Assembly: GCA_905478195.1 (NCBI GenBank)
Contig: CAJQHM010000010.1
Span: 44,905 to 108,904, forward strand
Direction of reading: 5' to 3'
Source of the DNA: an uncultured Pseudomonadales bacterium
Lineage (GTDB): Bacteria > Pseudomonadota > Gammaproteobacteria > Pseudomonadales > Pseudohongiellaceae
DNA length: 64,000 bases
Below the pieces are notes generated by a model. That model was not told the DNA's origin. It saw only the letters and a list, made by a program, of their open reading frames with translations, and ran no database searches. Positions 9,780 through 19,117 of the stretch are shown here, piece by piece. The first letter of the stretch is position 1, and each line of letters starts with the position of its first letter. The position numbers were made by a program, and so were the translations under genes.

Positions 9780-10373
9780 TTAGGTCAGTCCTGCAAACCC
9801 GAGCAGGCTGATTGTAACCAGTCCAGCGGTGATTAGGGCAATAGCACTGCCTCGAAATGGAGCGGGGACATCGGCCGACTCTAGGCGCAGGCGTACGGCG
9901 GCGAATCCCACTATCATCAAGGAATAACCTAATGCAGCGCCAAAGTTCTGCGCGATATTCTCGCTAAAATCTAGAATGCTATTGCTACTGAGCAGGGTGG
10001 CGCCAAGTACCGCACTATTTCCGCCAGTCAGGAAGAGCAGCAGGCCCTGCTGCCTTGCAGTGATAGGAAGTCTGGCTGAAATTATTCTTAGCAGTGTGGT
10101 CGTGAGCAGTGCGCTAGAGCCTACAAAGATTACTAGCCGTAGAAACTCGATATGCAAAGGAATTAATACGAAGCGATAGAAGAAAAGGTTTGTTATCGAG
10201 GCGGCGAACAATACGACGAAATTAAACAGGGCGAATTCTATGGCCTGGGGTAATCGTTTTGTGGAGTAAAAAAGTGAGGAAACGCCTAAAAGCTGAATCA
10301 ATATCAGGTTGTTGACCAGTGCGGCGGCAATGATAATGCTGAGATAGTTAGTCACGAAGCGATGCTTCTCCAA
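9780..10373 (-). CDS. rnfA: Rnf complex membrane subunit RnfA, cysteine-free
   Basis: A 197-residue, roughly six-helix membrane protein of the NqrE/RnfA family. [11 protein letters not shown] (residues 20-30), [15 protein letters not shown] and especially the C-terminal [19 protein letters not shown] are family hallmarks. The two conserved cysteines that help hold the intramembrane [2Fe-2S] cluster are both replaced by serine: LLGLCP reads LLGVSS (S32), and TNCAVLG reads GNSAVLG (S120). The whole protein contains no cysteine. It is the first gene of rnfABCDE-nth. The protein is somewhat longer at the N-terminus than the E. coli one and otherwise full length. Confidence 0.88.
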   Translation of the reverse strand: MEKHRFVTNYLSIIIAAALVNNLILIQLLGVSSLFYSTKRLPQAIEFALFNFVVLFAASITNLFFYRFVLIPLHIEFLRLVIFVGSSALLTTTLLRIISARLPITARQQGLLLFLTGGNSAVLGATLLSSNSILDFSENIAQNFGAALGYSLMIVGFAAVRLRLESADVPAPFRGSAIALITAGLVTISLLGFAGLT

Positions 10374-10512
10374 CGGTTGCTATAAGGCACTCTTGCGCAG
10401 CTTCGGAGCTCAGATAGTTAGCAAGATAGTCACGAATTCTATCATGACGGCAGCAGCAGAGCAGCTGCGTCAAAGAGAGGATTCGCGCCTCTGCGTTTCT
10501 CGCTGAAGGATT

Positions 10513-12027
10513 TTATTCGTCGAATAAATCAGCTGAATGTGCGGCGGGTATTTGATAGCGCGCGAGGATGGCCGCCTCGCTTGCAGCAGCCTGCTCATGG
10601 TTAATTACCAGTTGATAGCCATTTTTGTTTTCCATCACTACATTGTCGTTCTCGTTATCTCTGATCAAGTTAGCGAAATGATCAAAGTCTCTAACCGGCT
10701 CCCCGTTAACGTATTCCACAATCCAGTTGCGCCAATCGTGGTAGCCGAGATTAACGTCGGCGGCCATGACCTGAAGCGCGACGACTAACTGTCGACGCTC
10801 GGGAGAGCTCCATTCGTTGCGCGCCTGGAGAAGACTCACCGGTGCGGTGCGACTCCAGTCGTTGCCCCAGCGTTTGATAAGATTCATGTTGAGGGGGACG
10901 AACAAGATGCCTCCGTAGATATAATATTCAGGAATCTTATCGAACTGTTCTCCGGTGACTAGGCTGTAGCTATCGAGAGCTTCACGCGCATCGAGCATGG
11001 TGGTCTGAACCTGGCCGTGACGAGCATAGGTTATGGCAACAGATTCACCGACATGGTGCAAGTCAATGGCGTGTTTGTAGTCGGTGAGTATATCGTCTGA
11101 CAGACGGATACTGCCGTCCTCTGCAATATCGAAGTCATCGATCTGTAGAATGACGTCATTCTCTTCCAATATACCTTGTGCCGGCGCGTCGTCGAAGACC
11201 TTGATAACCAGTACACCGTTCTGATCATCACTCAAGCCATAGGCTTTCTTGGCGGCAGGGCTGTCGAGGGTCTGCGTGCGGAAGCCCAGATCGGGAAAGC
11301 CGTCATAGACACCATCTTCGCTATCGGCGAGTACGTGGCGGATCATGCTGGGAGGTACAAAGTAGCCAAGATTTTCAGCCCGCCCACCGCTGTTTGCCTG
11401 CATGACAACGCCAACTATTTGTTGGTCGACTATGACGGGGCCGCCGCTATTACCGGGGTTAATCGCGGCATCAATCTGGCCAGCGAGGAGATAGCCGCCG
11501 GCGTGGGCATAGACTTGCTGTTCTACCCGGGAAAGTATGCCTTTGGTTATGCTCAGCGACTTGCCGCCTATTGGATAGCCGTACACAGACACTTCCTGCA
11601 GGGGCGCGGGTAAATCACCGATGCTAAGTGCCTTCAGGTCGCTAAAGAAGCCAGGTTCGTCAACGGTGATAAGAGCTAAATCGGCCTCATGGGATATAAA
11701 GGTAACTCGTGCAAGATAGCGGCGGGGATCATTGTGCTTCTGCGCCTGCACGTAACTGGCGTTTGCCACTACGTGTGCATTAGTCAGTATCTGATTTCCC
11801 GATATGACAGAGCCAGAACCGCTGCTCTGTCTTGGTGTAAGCAATCGCCAGGGAGTGAAGTAGTCAGGAGCGGATTGCGTGGTGTAGATCTTAATTACGG
11901 AGTCTTCGATCGCTCTGATATCACTGTTCTGTGCCTGGGCGATACTAGCACCGGTGAAAATAAACAGGGACAGGGACAGTAATATCATGCGCGATGGTTT
12001 GCCGAGAAGACTGTTAGGGAAACGCAT
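10513..12027 (-). CDS. Secreted trypsin-like serine protease with PDZ domain(s)
   Basis: The start is taken at the ATG at 12027 rather than at 12096, because AGAGGT lies eight bases upstream and a signal peptide follows (hydrophobic LLSLSLFIFTGA, probable cleavage after AQA near residue 32). The mature protein is exported. The trypsin fold carries a complete S1C catalytic triad: H85 in LTNAHVV, D116 in EADLALI and S194 in NPGNSGGP. A PDZ domain follows at about residues 235-330. The remaining 150 residues (with a GRP-free PDZ-like region) resemble the extended C-terminus of Deg9-like proteases rather than DegP/DegS. The target is unknown. It sits between metG and rnfA on the same strand, 139 bases before rnfA. 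Confidence 0.85.
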   Translation of the reverse strand: MRFPNSLLGKPSRMILLSLSLFIFTGASIAQAQNSDIRAIEDSVIKIYTTQSAPDYFTPWRLLTPRQSSGSGSVISGNQILTNAHVVANASYVQAQKHNDPRRYLARVTFISHEADLALITVDEPGFFSDLKALSIGDLPAPLQEVSVYGYPIGGKSLSITKGILSRVEQQVYAHAGGYLLAGQIDAAINPGNSGGPVIVDQQIVGVVMQANSGGRAENLGYFVPPSMIRHVLADSEDGVYDGFPDLGFRTQTLDSPAAKKAYGLSDDQNGVLVIKVFDDAPAQGILEENDVILQIDDFDIAEDGSIRLSDDILTDYKHAIDLHHVGESVAITYARHGQVQTTMLDAREALDSYSLVTGEQFDKIPEYYIYGGILFVPLNMNLIKRWGNDWSRTAPVSLLQARNEWSSPERRQLVVALQVMAADVNLGYHDWRNWIVEYVNGEPVRDFDHFANLIRDNENDNVVMENKNGYQLVINHEQAAASEAAILARYQIPAAHSADLFDE

Positions 12028-12205
12028 AGCAATAACCTCTGGTTCGGAATTAGGGCCGCCACTGGGGCGAGAAGCAGCAGGGCGGCAAGCAATCAAGTGA
12101 TGAAGCTTAATATGTTAGCGATGACAGTGCCAGTAGCCTGATTTCGGCTAGACACTGCTAAGACCTGAGCGCTAGGAGAGCCCGTGCAGGCAAGACCAGA
12201 TCAGA

Positions 12206-14260
12206 TCAGGTAATGCGCATTCCCGGCTGTGCGCCAGTATGGGGTTCCAGCAACCAGATTTCCTTGCCACCTGGGCCCGCCGCGAGAATCATGCCTTCGG
12301 ACAGGCCAAATTTCATCTTGCGCGGCTTGAGGTTAGCTACGACAACGGTCAGCATGCCGACCAGTTTCGCAGGCTCGTAGGCTGACTTGATGCCGGAAAA
12401 TACGGTTCTGCTAATTTCTTGTCCGAGTTTGTCTGGACCCAAATTAAGGACTAATTTAAGTAATTTGTCCGCGCCCTCGACATGTTCGGCGCTAGTAATT
12501 TCCGCGATGCGCAGATCAACTTTTGCAAAATCATCAAAGTCGATCTCGCCTTCGAAACCGGTGGTGTTCTCAGCTGCCGGCGCGGGGCTCGCTGCTTTGA
12601 CTTGTGCGAGTTCTTCAAATTCTTTCTGTGTAGCATCTACCATGGCCTGCACCTTGTCTGTTTCAACTCGTGTCATCAGAGGTTTGAATTTGTTGATCTT
12701 GTGTCCGACCAGCAGCCGGTCGAGGTCATCCCAACGCAGAGGGTCGATTGCGAGGAATTGCTCGGCGCTTGTGGCCATGGCTGGCAATACCGGTTTTAGG
12801 TAGCACATGAGTAGGCGAAAGGCATTGATACCACTGCTGCAAATCGCTTGGAGCTCGGGAGACTGTTTGTCAGCCTTTGCAATTACCCACGGTTCTTTGT
12901 CGTTAATATATTGATTTGCCTTGTCCGCGAGGGCCATGATGAGGCGAATCGCCTTGCTGTATTCTCGAGACTCATAGAGGTCGCCTATCTCGTCTTTGAA
13001 GGATTGGATCTCAGCGAGTAATTCGGGATTGTCCGGCTGTTCTGCCAGATAGCCATCGAAGCCCTTGCCAATAAATCCGGCGCAGCGGCTGGCGATGTTG
13101 ACTACTTTACCGACGAGATCAGAATTTACTCGCTGTGCAAAGTCTTCCAGGTTCAAATCCAGATCGTCAATGCCGTTGGAAAGTTTCGCGGCGAGGAAGT
13201 AGCGCAGGTATTCCGGGTTCAGATGATCGAGATAGGTGCGCGCGTTGATGAATGTGCCGCGGGACTTGGACATCTTTGTGCCATCCACGGTTAGAAAGCC
13301 ATGCACATGCACAGCAGTCGGGGTGCGATAACCAGCGCTGGTAAGCATCGCAGGCCAGAACAGTGTGTGAAAGTTTATAATATCTTTGCCAATAAAGTGA
13401 TACAGCTCGGTGTCCCTGTCTTTCTGCCAGTAGTCATCGAACTCATAGTCGCTGCGATCACAAAGATTTTGAAAGCTAGCCATGTAGCCAATGGGTGCGT
13501 CCAGCCATACGTAGAAATACTTTCCCGGTGCACCCGGGATTTCGAAACCGAAATAGGGTGCGTCGCGGCTGATATCCCACTCTTGTAATTCCGTATCCAG
13601 CCATTCACGAAGTTTGTTCGCAACAGCGTCTTGCAGGGTGCCGCTGCGAGTCCAATCGGAGAGCATGTCTCGAAACTCTGGCAGTGCAAAGAAGAAGTGT
13701 TCGGACTCTTTCTCTATCGGTGTTGCGCCAGAGATTGAGGAGCGGGGGTCGATCAGTTCGGCGGGGCTATAGGTAGAGCCGCAGGCTTCGCAGTTATCTC
13801 CGTATTGATTCACTGTCTTACACTTGGGGCAGGTACCGGTGATGTACCTATCAGCGAGGAACAGCTTTTTCTCGGGATCGAACAGCTGCGTAATATTCCT
13901 TCTATTTATATGTCCATTCTTATCCAGAACTGTATAGATGTGCTCTGACAGTAATTTGTTTTCGGTCGAGTGAGTAGAATGGAAATTGTCAAAATGAATG
14001 AGGAAGTCAGCAAAATCTTTCTGATGCTCGCGGCTTATGTTGTCAATCAACTGCTCCGGGGATATGCCTTGCTGTTCGGCGCTCAACATGATCGCAGTGC
14101 CGTGAGCATCATCTGCACAGACGTAGACGCAGTCGTTGCCTCTGAGATTCTGTAGGCGAACCCAAATATCGGTTTGAATAGCTTCCATGAGGTGACCAAG
14201 ATGAATGCCTCCATTTGCATAGGGCAAAGCACTCGTAACCAATATTTTTCGTTGACTCAC
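12206..14260 (-). CDS. metG: Methionyl-tRNA synthetase
   Basis: A 684-residue class I synthetase charging tRNA-Met. The HIGH-type motif is in [12 protein letters not shown] near the N-terminus. The zinc-binding knuckle reads [18 protein letters not shown], and the KMSKS loop is in [12 protein letters not shown]. The anticodon-binding helices follow. The last 110 residues form the dimerising OB-fold tRNA-binding domain ([14 protein letters not shown]), after an Ala/Pro linker. Length matches the long, dimeric bacterial form. Confidence 0.97.
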   Translation of the reverse strand: MSQRKILVTSALPYANGGIHLGHLMEAIQTDIWVRLQNLRGNDCVYVCADDAHGTAIMLSAEQQGISPEQLIDNISREHQKDFADFLIHFDNFHSTHSTENKLLSEHIYTVLDKNGHINRRNITQLFDPEKKLFLADRYITGTCPKCKTVNQYGDNCEACGSTYSPAELIDPRSSISGATPIEKESEHFFFALPEFRDMLSDWTRSGTLQDAVANKLREWLDTELQEWDISRDAPYFGFEIPGAPGKYFYVWLDAPIGYMASFQNLCDRSDYEFDDYWQKDRDTELYHFIGKDIINFHTLFWPAMLTSAGYRTPTAVHVHGFLTVDGTKMSKSRGTFINARTYLDHLNPEYLRYFLAAKLSNGIDDLDLNLEDFAQRVNSDLVGKVVNIASRCAGFIGKGFDGYLAEQPDNPELLAEIQSFKDEIGDLYESREYSKAIRLIMALADKANQYINDKEPWVIAKADKQSPELQAICSSGINAFRLLMCYLKPVLPAMATSAEQFLAIDPLRWDDLDRLLVGHKINKFKPLMTRVETDKVQAMVDATQKEFEELAQVKAASPAPAAENTTGFEGEIDFDDFAKVDLRIAEITSAEHVEGADKLLKLVLNLGPDKLGQEISRTVFSGIKSAYEPAKLVGMLTVVVANLKPRKMKFGLSEGMILAAGPGGKEIWLLEPHTGAQPGMRIT

Positions 14261-14371
14261 GTTAACTACCTGCTGGTTTCTATCGTTCTCGATTTATATT
14301 CATTGATAGGGTAGTGGCGATTCTGACACCAGTTCCTACCTTACTCTATCTGCTAGTCTTCTGCGTTCCTA

Positions 14372-14536
14372 TTAGACTTCGATCATTTCGAAGTCTTCTT
14401 TACCCACGCCGCACTCGGGACACATCCAGTCGTCGGGTATATCATCCCAACTGGTGCCTGCGGGAATGCCATCTTCAGGTAAGCCTAGAGCCTCCTCATA
14501 AATGAAACTACATACCAAACACTGCCATTTTCTCAC
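14372..14536 (-). CDS. Rubredoxin
   Basis: A 54-residue protein read from a GTG start at 14536, with AGGAGG seven bases upstream; no ATG is in frame. The iron site is complete: CLVC near the N-terminus (C6, C9) and CPEC near the C-terminus (C39, C42). The classic rubredoxin core is also present ([24 protein letters not shown]). Rubredoxins are one-electron carriers for alkane hydroxylases, oxygen or peroxide reductases and similar enzymes; the partner is not evident here. The usual Gly after the first CxxC is Ser (CLVCSF). It lies about 110 bases upstream of metG on the same strand. Confidence 0.93.
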   Translation of the reverse strand: MRKWQCLVCSFIYEEALGLPEDGIPAGTSWDDIPDDWMCPECGVGKEDFEMIEV

Positions 14537-14898
14537 CGATGTTCCTCCTGGGTAGTGGATCTAGTTTTTGCTCTCAGGCCTAGAATTATTCATTTTACTG
14601 TCAGCTGTTGAATAGGCTGTAGGCGCTCTTCACAGAGTCGATCCTGCGGCCGTGGATCGATTGACGAGAGTCATGTCGATAGGCGCCGCATAATACTGCA
14701 AACGTTCATTTTTTTCAGCCTGTTTTTGTGCTTGGGGAGAAGCTTGTACACAGTAATTGCAGTGAGGTGAACACTAAATAAGAGATGATTCTAGGCTGAA
14801 TAGGCTCTATCATTCGCGTTCTCTTAATCTTATGGGTACGAAGTTAATCATGAGTGAGAATTCGAAGCCACGCGTAAAAATAATTCTGGATATACACT
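14537..14898. other. Divergent intergenic region rubredoxin / dcd
   Basis: In 360 bases no convincing gene is seen. A 19-codon frame from ATG 14850 runs into the start of dcd and ends at TAA 14907-14909, with no clear ribosome binding site. In Pseudomonas an apbC/mrp gene lies in this position between metG and dcd; no trace of it was recognised. Confidence 0.4.
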
Positions 14899-15468
14899 AT
14901 GAGCATTAAGTCCGACCGCTGGATCAGGGAAATGTCGACCGAGCTGGGAATGATTGAGCCTTTCGTTGCCGATCAGGTTCGTTATATAGATGGAGAAAAA
15001 GTCATTTCATTCGGCACATCGAGTTATGGTTATGACGTGCGCTGTGCGAGTGAGTTCAAAATATTCACTAATGTGCACACGACCAGTGTGGTAGATCCGA
15101 AGAACTTCGATGAGAGCAGTTTCGTGTCCATTGATGAGCCTTATTGCGTTATTCCGCCCAACTCCTTCGCGCTAGCGCGCACTATCGAATATTTTCGAAT
15201 CCCCAAAGATGTGCTGACAGTTTGCCTGGGTAAGTCTACCTACGCGCGCTGCGGTATTATTGTTAATGTGACCCCTCTGGAGCCAGAGTGGGAAGGGCAT
15301 GTCACGCTTGAATTCTCCAATACAACGCCATTGCCGGCCAAGATTTACGCGAATGAAGGCGTAGCGCAGATGCTGTTCTATCAATCGGACGAGCAATGTG
15401 AAATGACTTACAAGCAGCGCGGTGGAAAGTATATGGGCCAGACTGGGGTGACCCCGCCAAAGGCCTAA
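14899..15468 (+). CDS. dcd: dCTP deaminase
   Basis: A 189-residue trimeric enzyme that deaminates dCTP to dUTP, supplying dUMP for thymidylate synthesis. Family motifs are [13 protein letters not shown] (nucleotide contact), [29 protein letters not shown] (the catalytic Glu lies in the EWEGH part; cited here as family knowledge) and the C-terminal [15 protein letters not shown] lid. Length is as in E. coli Dcd, and it appears to be the monofunctional deaminase, not the bifunctional deaminase/dUTPase. Confidence 0.96.
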   Translation: MSIKSDRWIREMSTELGMIEPFVADQVRYIDGEKVISFGTSSYGYDVRCASEFKIFTNVHTTSVVDPKNFDESSFVSIDEPYCVIPPNSFALARTIEYFRIPKDVLTVCLGKSTYARCGIIVNVTPLEPEWEGHVTLEFSNTTPLPAKIYANEGVAQMLFYQSDEQCEMTYKQRGGKYMGQTGVTPPKA

Positions 15469-15971
15469 TTGCCGCTAGCGACGCCGACTCTAGAAGCCGC
15501 CGTAGATCCCGCAGGTAATACCCGCAAAGGCAAGCTGCGCCAAATTTCCCGCCTCGGCACGATGTTTTTCTGGCACATTTCTACTCTCGCGCCTTAATGA
15601 GTCAAATTTCTGGCGCTTTAAGCCTTTGTAGCGCAATAGCTGCTTTTTGCTGTTTAGCCCCGCAAGCCTCGTAATACCTACCCCAGCAAAAAAAAATAAC
15701 AAAATTCAACACCTTGGAACAAATATTGCTCTATTTAGTATAGCGGTCCGTCTTTGATCAGTATGGACAGCGGTGCTTATGCAGAAAAGTTTGCTTTGGG
15801 AAAGCTTTGCATAGGTGGTTTTGGAGGCAAGGAGAAAATCTGACCGACGGTGTCCTGTAATTCGTTGCACCTTATTTATCTAATTGAGTAGATCGTCAGA
15901 ATTGATATTTAGTTTAGAAAGTAAAATTAAATGGAATTGCAGAAGTAAAATAAAAAAATGGGATGGTAGTC
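15469..15971. other. Intergenic region dcd / fliA
   Basis: About 500 bases without a supported gene. A 70-codon minus-strand frame (15490-15702) has no ribosome binding site or recognisable motif. The right half is AT-rich and probably holds the fliA promoter. An imperfect inverted repeat (TATGCA / TGCATA) lies at about 15779-15813. In Pseudomonas and Vibrio this side of fliA is occupied by flhF and fleN/flhG; no remnants were recognised. Confidence 0.4.
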
Positions 15972-16721
15972 ATGACTTCGGCAACTGAAGCTAAAGTTTA
16001 CGAACAGGTTTTACCTAATGGTGAAGCGACAGATGAGAATTTAACGGCGGTTGTAGAGCGTTACGCGCCGCTGGTAAAGCGCATCGCGCATCATCTGTTG
16101 CTAAGAATGCCAGCTAGCGTTCAGATCGACGATTTGATTCAGTCGGGCATGATTGGCCTTCTCGAGGCGGCGAAGAAATACGATGTCTCTAAAGGCGCCA
16201 GCTTCGAAACCTATGCTGGCATTAGAATTCGTGGCTCAATGTTAGATGAGGTGAGAAAGGGAGACTGGGCCCCCAGGTCTGTGCATCGTAAATCGCGTAA
16301 AGTCGCCGAGGCAATAAAGGCAATCGAAGCCAGAACGGGCAAAGATGCGAAGGATCAAGATATCGCCACTGAGCTTGAAATCGACCTGAATGCCTATTAC
16401 GCGATCTTACAAGATGCCAGTGGTAGCCGATTGTTCAGTTTCGATGACATCATGGAGGGTGATGATTCCGCCATCGAGTTAGCAGCCGGAGAACTCCCGG
16501 GCCCCTGCGACGGCTTACAACGCTCTACTTTCAAGGCGCACCTGTCCAGAGCCATAGATGGTCTGCCAGACAGAGAAAAGCTGGTGCTAGCTCTGTATTA
16601 TGACGAAGAGCTCAATCTGAAAGAGATCGGTGAAGTCATTGGCGTTAGTGAGTCTCGAGTAAGTCAGATTCACAGTCAGGCGGCTATGCGCCTGAGGTCA
16701 CGACTCTCCGATTGGCGCTAG
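15972..16721 (+). CDS. fliA: Flagellar-type sigma factor FliA (sigma 28)
   Basis: A 249-residue group 3 sigma factor. Region 2 is seen in VERYAPLVKRIAHHLL and DDLIQSGMIGLLEAAKKYD. WAPRSVHRKSRKVAEAI is characteristic of FliA. Region 4 ends in an HTH (LKEIGEVIGVSESRVSQIHSQA). The ATG at 15972 is preferred over that at 15963 because GGGA lies eight bases before it and family proteins start this way. FliA directs RNA polymerase to late flagellar and chemotaxis promoters. No flagellar, chemotaxis or flgM gene is next to it: dcd lies on one side and the ccm operon starts 117 bases on the other. Confidence 0.93.
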   Translation: MTSATEAKVYEQVLPNGEATDENLTAVVERYAPLVKRIAHHLLLRMPASVQIDDLIQSGMIGLLEAAKKYDVSKGASFETYAGIRIRGSMLDEVRKGDWAPRSVHRKSRKVAEAIKAIEARTGKDAKDQDIATELEIDLNAYYAILQDASGSRLFSFDDIMEGDDSAIELAAGELPGPCDGLQRSTFKAHLSRAIDGLPDREKLVLALYYDEELNLKEIGEVIGVSESRVSQIHSQAAMRLRSRLSDWR

Positions 16722-16838
16722 ACTCAGTCGTTACAAATCGGCATTCCTAATTCTGCGTCACTACTACTGTATAAGGGCAGAAATGGCCCATCTTCTCCGT
16801 TATAATCCCCGACCCACATAGCGGGAACACTCGAGTTC

Positions 16839-17495
16839 ATGTCATCTGTAGCTTCGAACAACTCTTTAGACGCCAGTAGCGACGGGATTATGCTCTCCGC
16901 GCGCCAGCTTTTTTGCGAGCGTGATGATCGTGTTTTGTTCCAGAATCTGGATTTCGACCTAGCCGAAGGTCAGGTACTGCAAGTTCAGGGCAGCAACGGC
17001 AGCGGTAAAACTACGCTGCTGCGTATACTCTGCGGGCTGAACGACAGCTATGCCGGCTCGATTAGGTGGTACGGCCAGGAAATCGAAGAGCAGGCGGCTG
17101 CATTTTTCGCCTCATTGCTCTATATAGGCCATAGGGTGGGTGTCAGCAAGGTGCTTACTCCCATTGAGAATCTTCGCTGGAGTTGCAGCCTCAAGCAGGC
17201 GGTGAATGACGATCAGATCATGAGCGCTCTCAAGGAAGTGGGTCTGCGTGGTTTCGAAGAATCGCCCTGTTACACCTTGTCCGCAGGGCAGCAACAAAGA
17301 GTATCGCTTGCGCGCTTGCTTATCAGCCCAGCGAAATTATGGGTATTAGATGAGCCGTTCACCACTCTCGATACGAAAGGGGTAGCTCAACTGGAGAGTA
17401 TTTTGCAGGATCAGGCGCAGGCGGGGGGGGCGGTTATGGTCACAACACACCATCAACTGACGATTCCAGAGCTAAGCCTGTTGAGTCTGGGTTGA
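16839..17495 (+). CDS. ccmA: Cytochrome c maturation ABC transporter ATPase CcmA
   Basis: A 218-residue ATPase with Walker A GSNGSGKTT (residues 51-59), signature LSAGQQQRVSLARLL and Walker B LWVLDEPFTTLD. With CcmB it drives release of holo-CcmE (haem chaperone) from CcmC. The N-terminal 17 residues are an extension before the usual first strand, and the start has only a distant GGGA. It is the first gene of the nine-gene ccm operon, one base before ccmB. Confidence 0.95.
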   Translation: MSSVASNNSLDASSDGIMLSARQLFCERDDRVLFQNLDFDLAEGQVLQVQGSNGSGKTTLLRILCGLNDSYAGSIRWYGQEIEEQAAAFFASLLYIGHRVGVSKVLTPIENLRWSCSLKQAVNDDQIMSALKEVGLRGFEESPCYTLSAGQQQRVSLARLLISPAKLWVLDEPFTTLDTKGVAQLESILQDQAQAGGAVMVTTHHQLTIPELSLLSLG

Positions 17496-17496
17496 G

Positions 17497-18195
17497 ATGG
17501 AAGCTATGAGCGAAAAGCAGACAACGACTTCGGCCGCCTTTCTCGCCACCCTAAAGCGTGACTTGCTGATTGCCTTTAAGAAGAAGAACGACATAGTCAA
17601 TCCGTTCATGTTCTTTATCATCGTCGTCTCCCTTTTCCCTATAGGCATTAGTCCGGAAAGCGACAGGCTAACTGAGATTGCGGCAGGCGTGATCTGGATA
17701 TCGGTGCTTCTGGCATCTATGCTCTCGATGGATAATCTATACCGGGCAGACTTTGAGGATGGCTCCCTGGAGCAGCTGTTGCTCAGTCCGCATCCACTAT
17801 TCTTTCTGGTATTGGCGAAGAATATTAGTCACTGGCTTGTCAGCGGCCTGCCGGTGGTGTTGGTCTCTCCGCTGTTGGCCTATATGTTAGCGCTGCCGGA
17901 AGAGGCCTACCTGATTCTGGTGCTGAGCTTGCTATTGGGCACGCCAATAATGAGTCTTATTGGCTCAATTGCCGTCGCCTTAACTGTGGGGCTTGGCAGT
18001 AGGGGGCTAATACTTGCGGTTATCACCCTGCCCATGAGCGTGCCCGTTTTGATCTTCGGCACTCTGGCAGTTCAATCGACTTTGAACAGTCAGTCACCGC
18101 TGGGTTACCTGAGTCTCATGCTAGTCATGCTCTCTGTTTCGGTCAGTCTGGCCCCATTAGCGTCGGCTGCAGCGCTAAAGATCAGTGTGAATTAG
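17497..18195 (+). CDS. ccmB: Haem exporter membrane subunit CcmB
   Basis: A 232-residue protein with six hydrophobic segments, the membrane partner of CcmA. Family motifs are the N-terminal KRDLLIAFKKKNDIVNP, SMDNLYRADFEDGSLEQLLLSP and the Gly-rich LTVGLGSRG. The start at 17497 overlaps the region of the ccmA stop; an alternative ATG lies three codons later at 17506. It is translated right after ccmA and probably coupled to it. Confidence 0.94.
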   Translation: MEAMSEKQTTTSAAFLATLKRDLLIAFKKKNDIVNPFMFFIIVVSLFPIGISPESDRLTEIAAGVIWISVLLASMLSMDNLYRADFEDGSLEQLLLSPHPLFFLVLAKNISHWLVSGLPVVLVSPLLAYMLALPEEAYLILVLSLLLGTPIMSLIGSIAVALTVGLGSRGLILAVITLPMSVPVLIFGTLAVQSTLNSQSPLGYLSLMLVMLSVSVSLAPLASAAALKISVN

Positions 18196-18339
18196 CCCAA
18201 AGCAGCGAAGATTGGTCCAATAACGGTATTACCGCGTAATTACAATGAGTTACAATACGTAACACGGTGGGTTTGAGGCGGCGTGATATATTTGCCTTGC
18301 TGTTTGATCTGCTAAGAGATAAGAGGATAGTTGTTCGTC

Positions 18340-19083
18340 ATGTGGTTATGGTTTTCCAAACTCGGTTCCCCTAAATGGTTCTATGAACTAAGCGGGAAAT
18401 GGCTGCCCTGGTTGATAGCTGCTATGGTGGTTTTCATGACAGTCGGCCTGGTTTGGGGGCTGCTGTTTCTGCCGCCCGACTATCAACAGGGTTTTACCTC
18501 AAGAATTTTAATCGTACACGTTGCTGTGGCGGGAACGTCTCTGGCTTTTTTTCCGCTGTTGTTGGTCTCCGGCACTATTACGCTGGTCTGGCGCATGAAG
18601 TTAGCGGATATGGTAGCGAAGAACGCAGCCATATTGGGCGCCTGGTTTTCATTCATTACCCTGGCAACTGGATCTCTGTGGGGTAGCGTAATGTGGGGAA
18701 CCTGGTGGGAATGGACCGACAGCAGGTTGGTATCTATGCTGTTTCAGCTGTTTCTTTTGCTGGGCGTAATTTCTCTTCGCTCGGCGCTAGAGGATTCGGA
18801 GACAGCGGCCAAGGCTTGTGCGCTACTGTCTATAGTGGGATGTATCAATGTAGTGATAATCAAATATTCCGTAGAGTGGTGGAATACGCTGCATCAGGTT
18901 TCCAGTCCGGTTTCCATGGATACCCAGAGTCCGAACGGTCCAGAGTTTTGGATAGCGACACTGATAATGATTGTTGCGGTCTATCTGTTTCTGTCTGTCA
19001 GTCTGATTTTATCTACGCGCAATGAAATTCTCGAAAGAGAGCGCAAGTCACAGTGGGTCCAAGACCTTGTGTCAAAGAGTTAG
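18340..19083 (+). CDS. ccmC: Haem-handling protein CcmC, WWD motif variant
   Basis: A 247-residue, six-helix membrane protein that attaches haem to CcmE. ATG 18340 (MWLWFSKLGSPKWFY) matches family starts better than TTG 18331. The two periplasmic haem-ligand histidines are present as H60 and H185. The tryptophan-rich WWD loop reads WGTWWEWTDSR (119-129), against the usual WGTWWVWDAR type, so there is one extra residue within the motif. This agrees with the second His being at 185 instead of 184 as in E. coli. It lies 144 bases after ccmB and 34 before ccmD. Confidence 0.94.
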   Translation: MWLWFSKLGSPKWFYELSGKWLPWLIAAMVVFMTVGLVWGLLFLPPDYQQGFTSRILIVHVAVAGTSLAFFPLLLVSGTITLVWRMKLADMVAKNAAILGAWFSFITLATGSLWGSVMWGTWWEWTDSRLVSMLFQLFLLLGVISLRSALEDSETAAKACALLSIVGCINVVIIKYSVEWWNTLHQVSSPVSMDTQSPNGPEFWIATLIMIVAVYLFLSVSLILSTRNEILERERKSQWVQDLVSKS

Positions 19084-19117
19084 CCTTTAGGTCTGCTTAG
19101 GTTTATTAGGATAGTCA

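Noticed and set aside
14850..14909. A 19-codon frame that overlaps the dcd start, possibly a leader peptide or an apbC remnant
   Set aside because: There is no good ribosome binding site and no similarity to ApbC; such short frames occur by chance.
15555..15571. A sigma-54-like element (GGCACG) ahead of fliA
   Set aside because: The -12 part does not match TTGC at the needed spacing.
15490..15702. A 70-codon minus-strand frame between dcd and fliA
   Set aside because: It has no ribosome binding site, no recognisable domain and a composition unlike the neighbouring genes.
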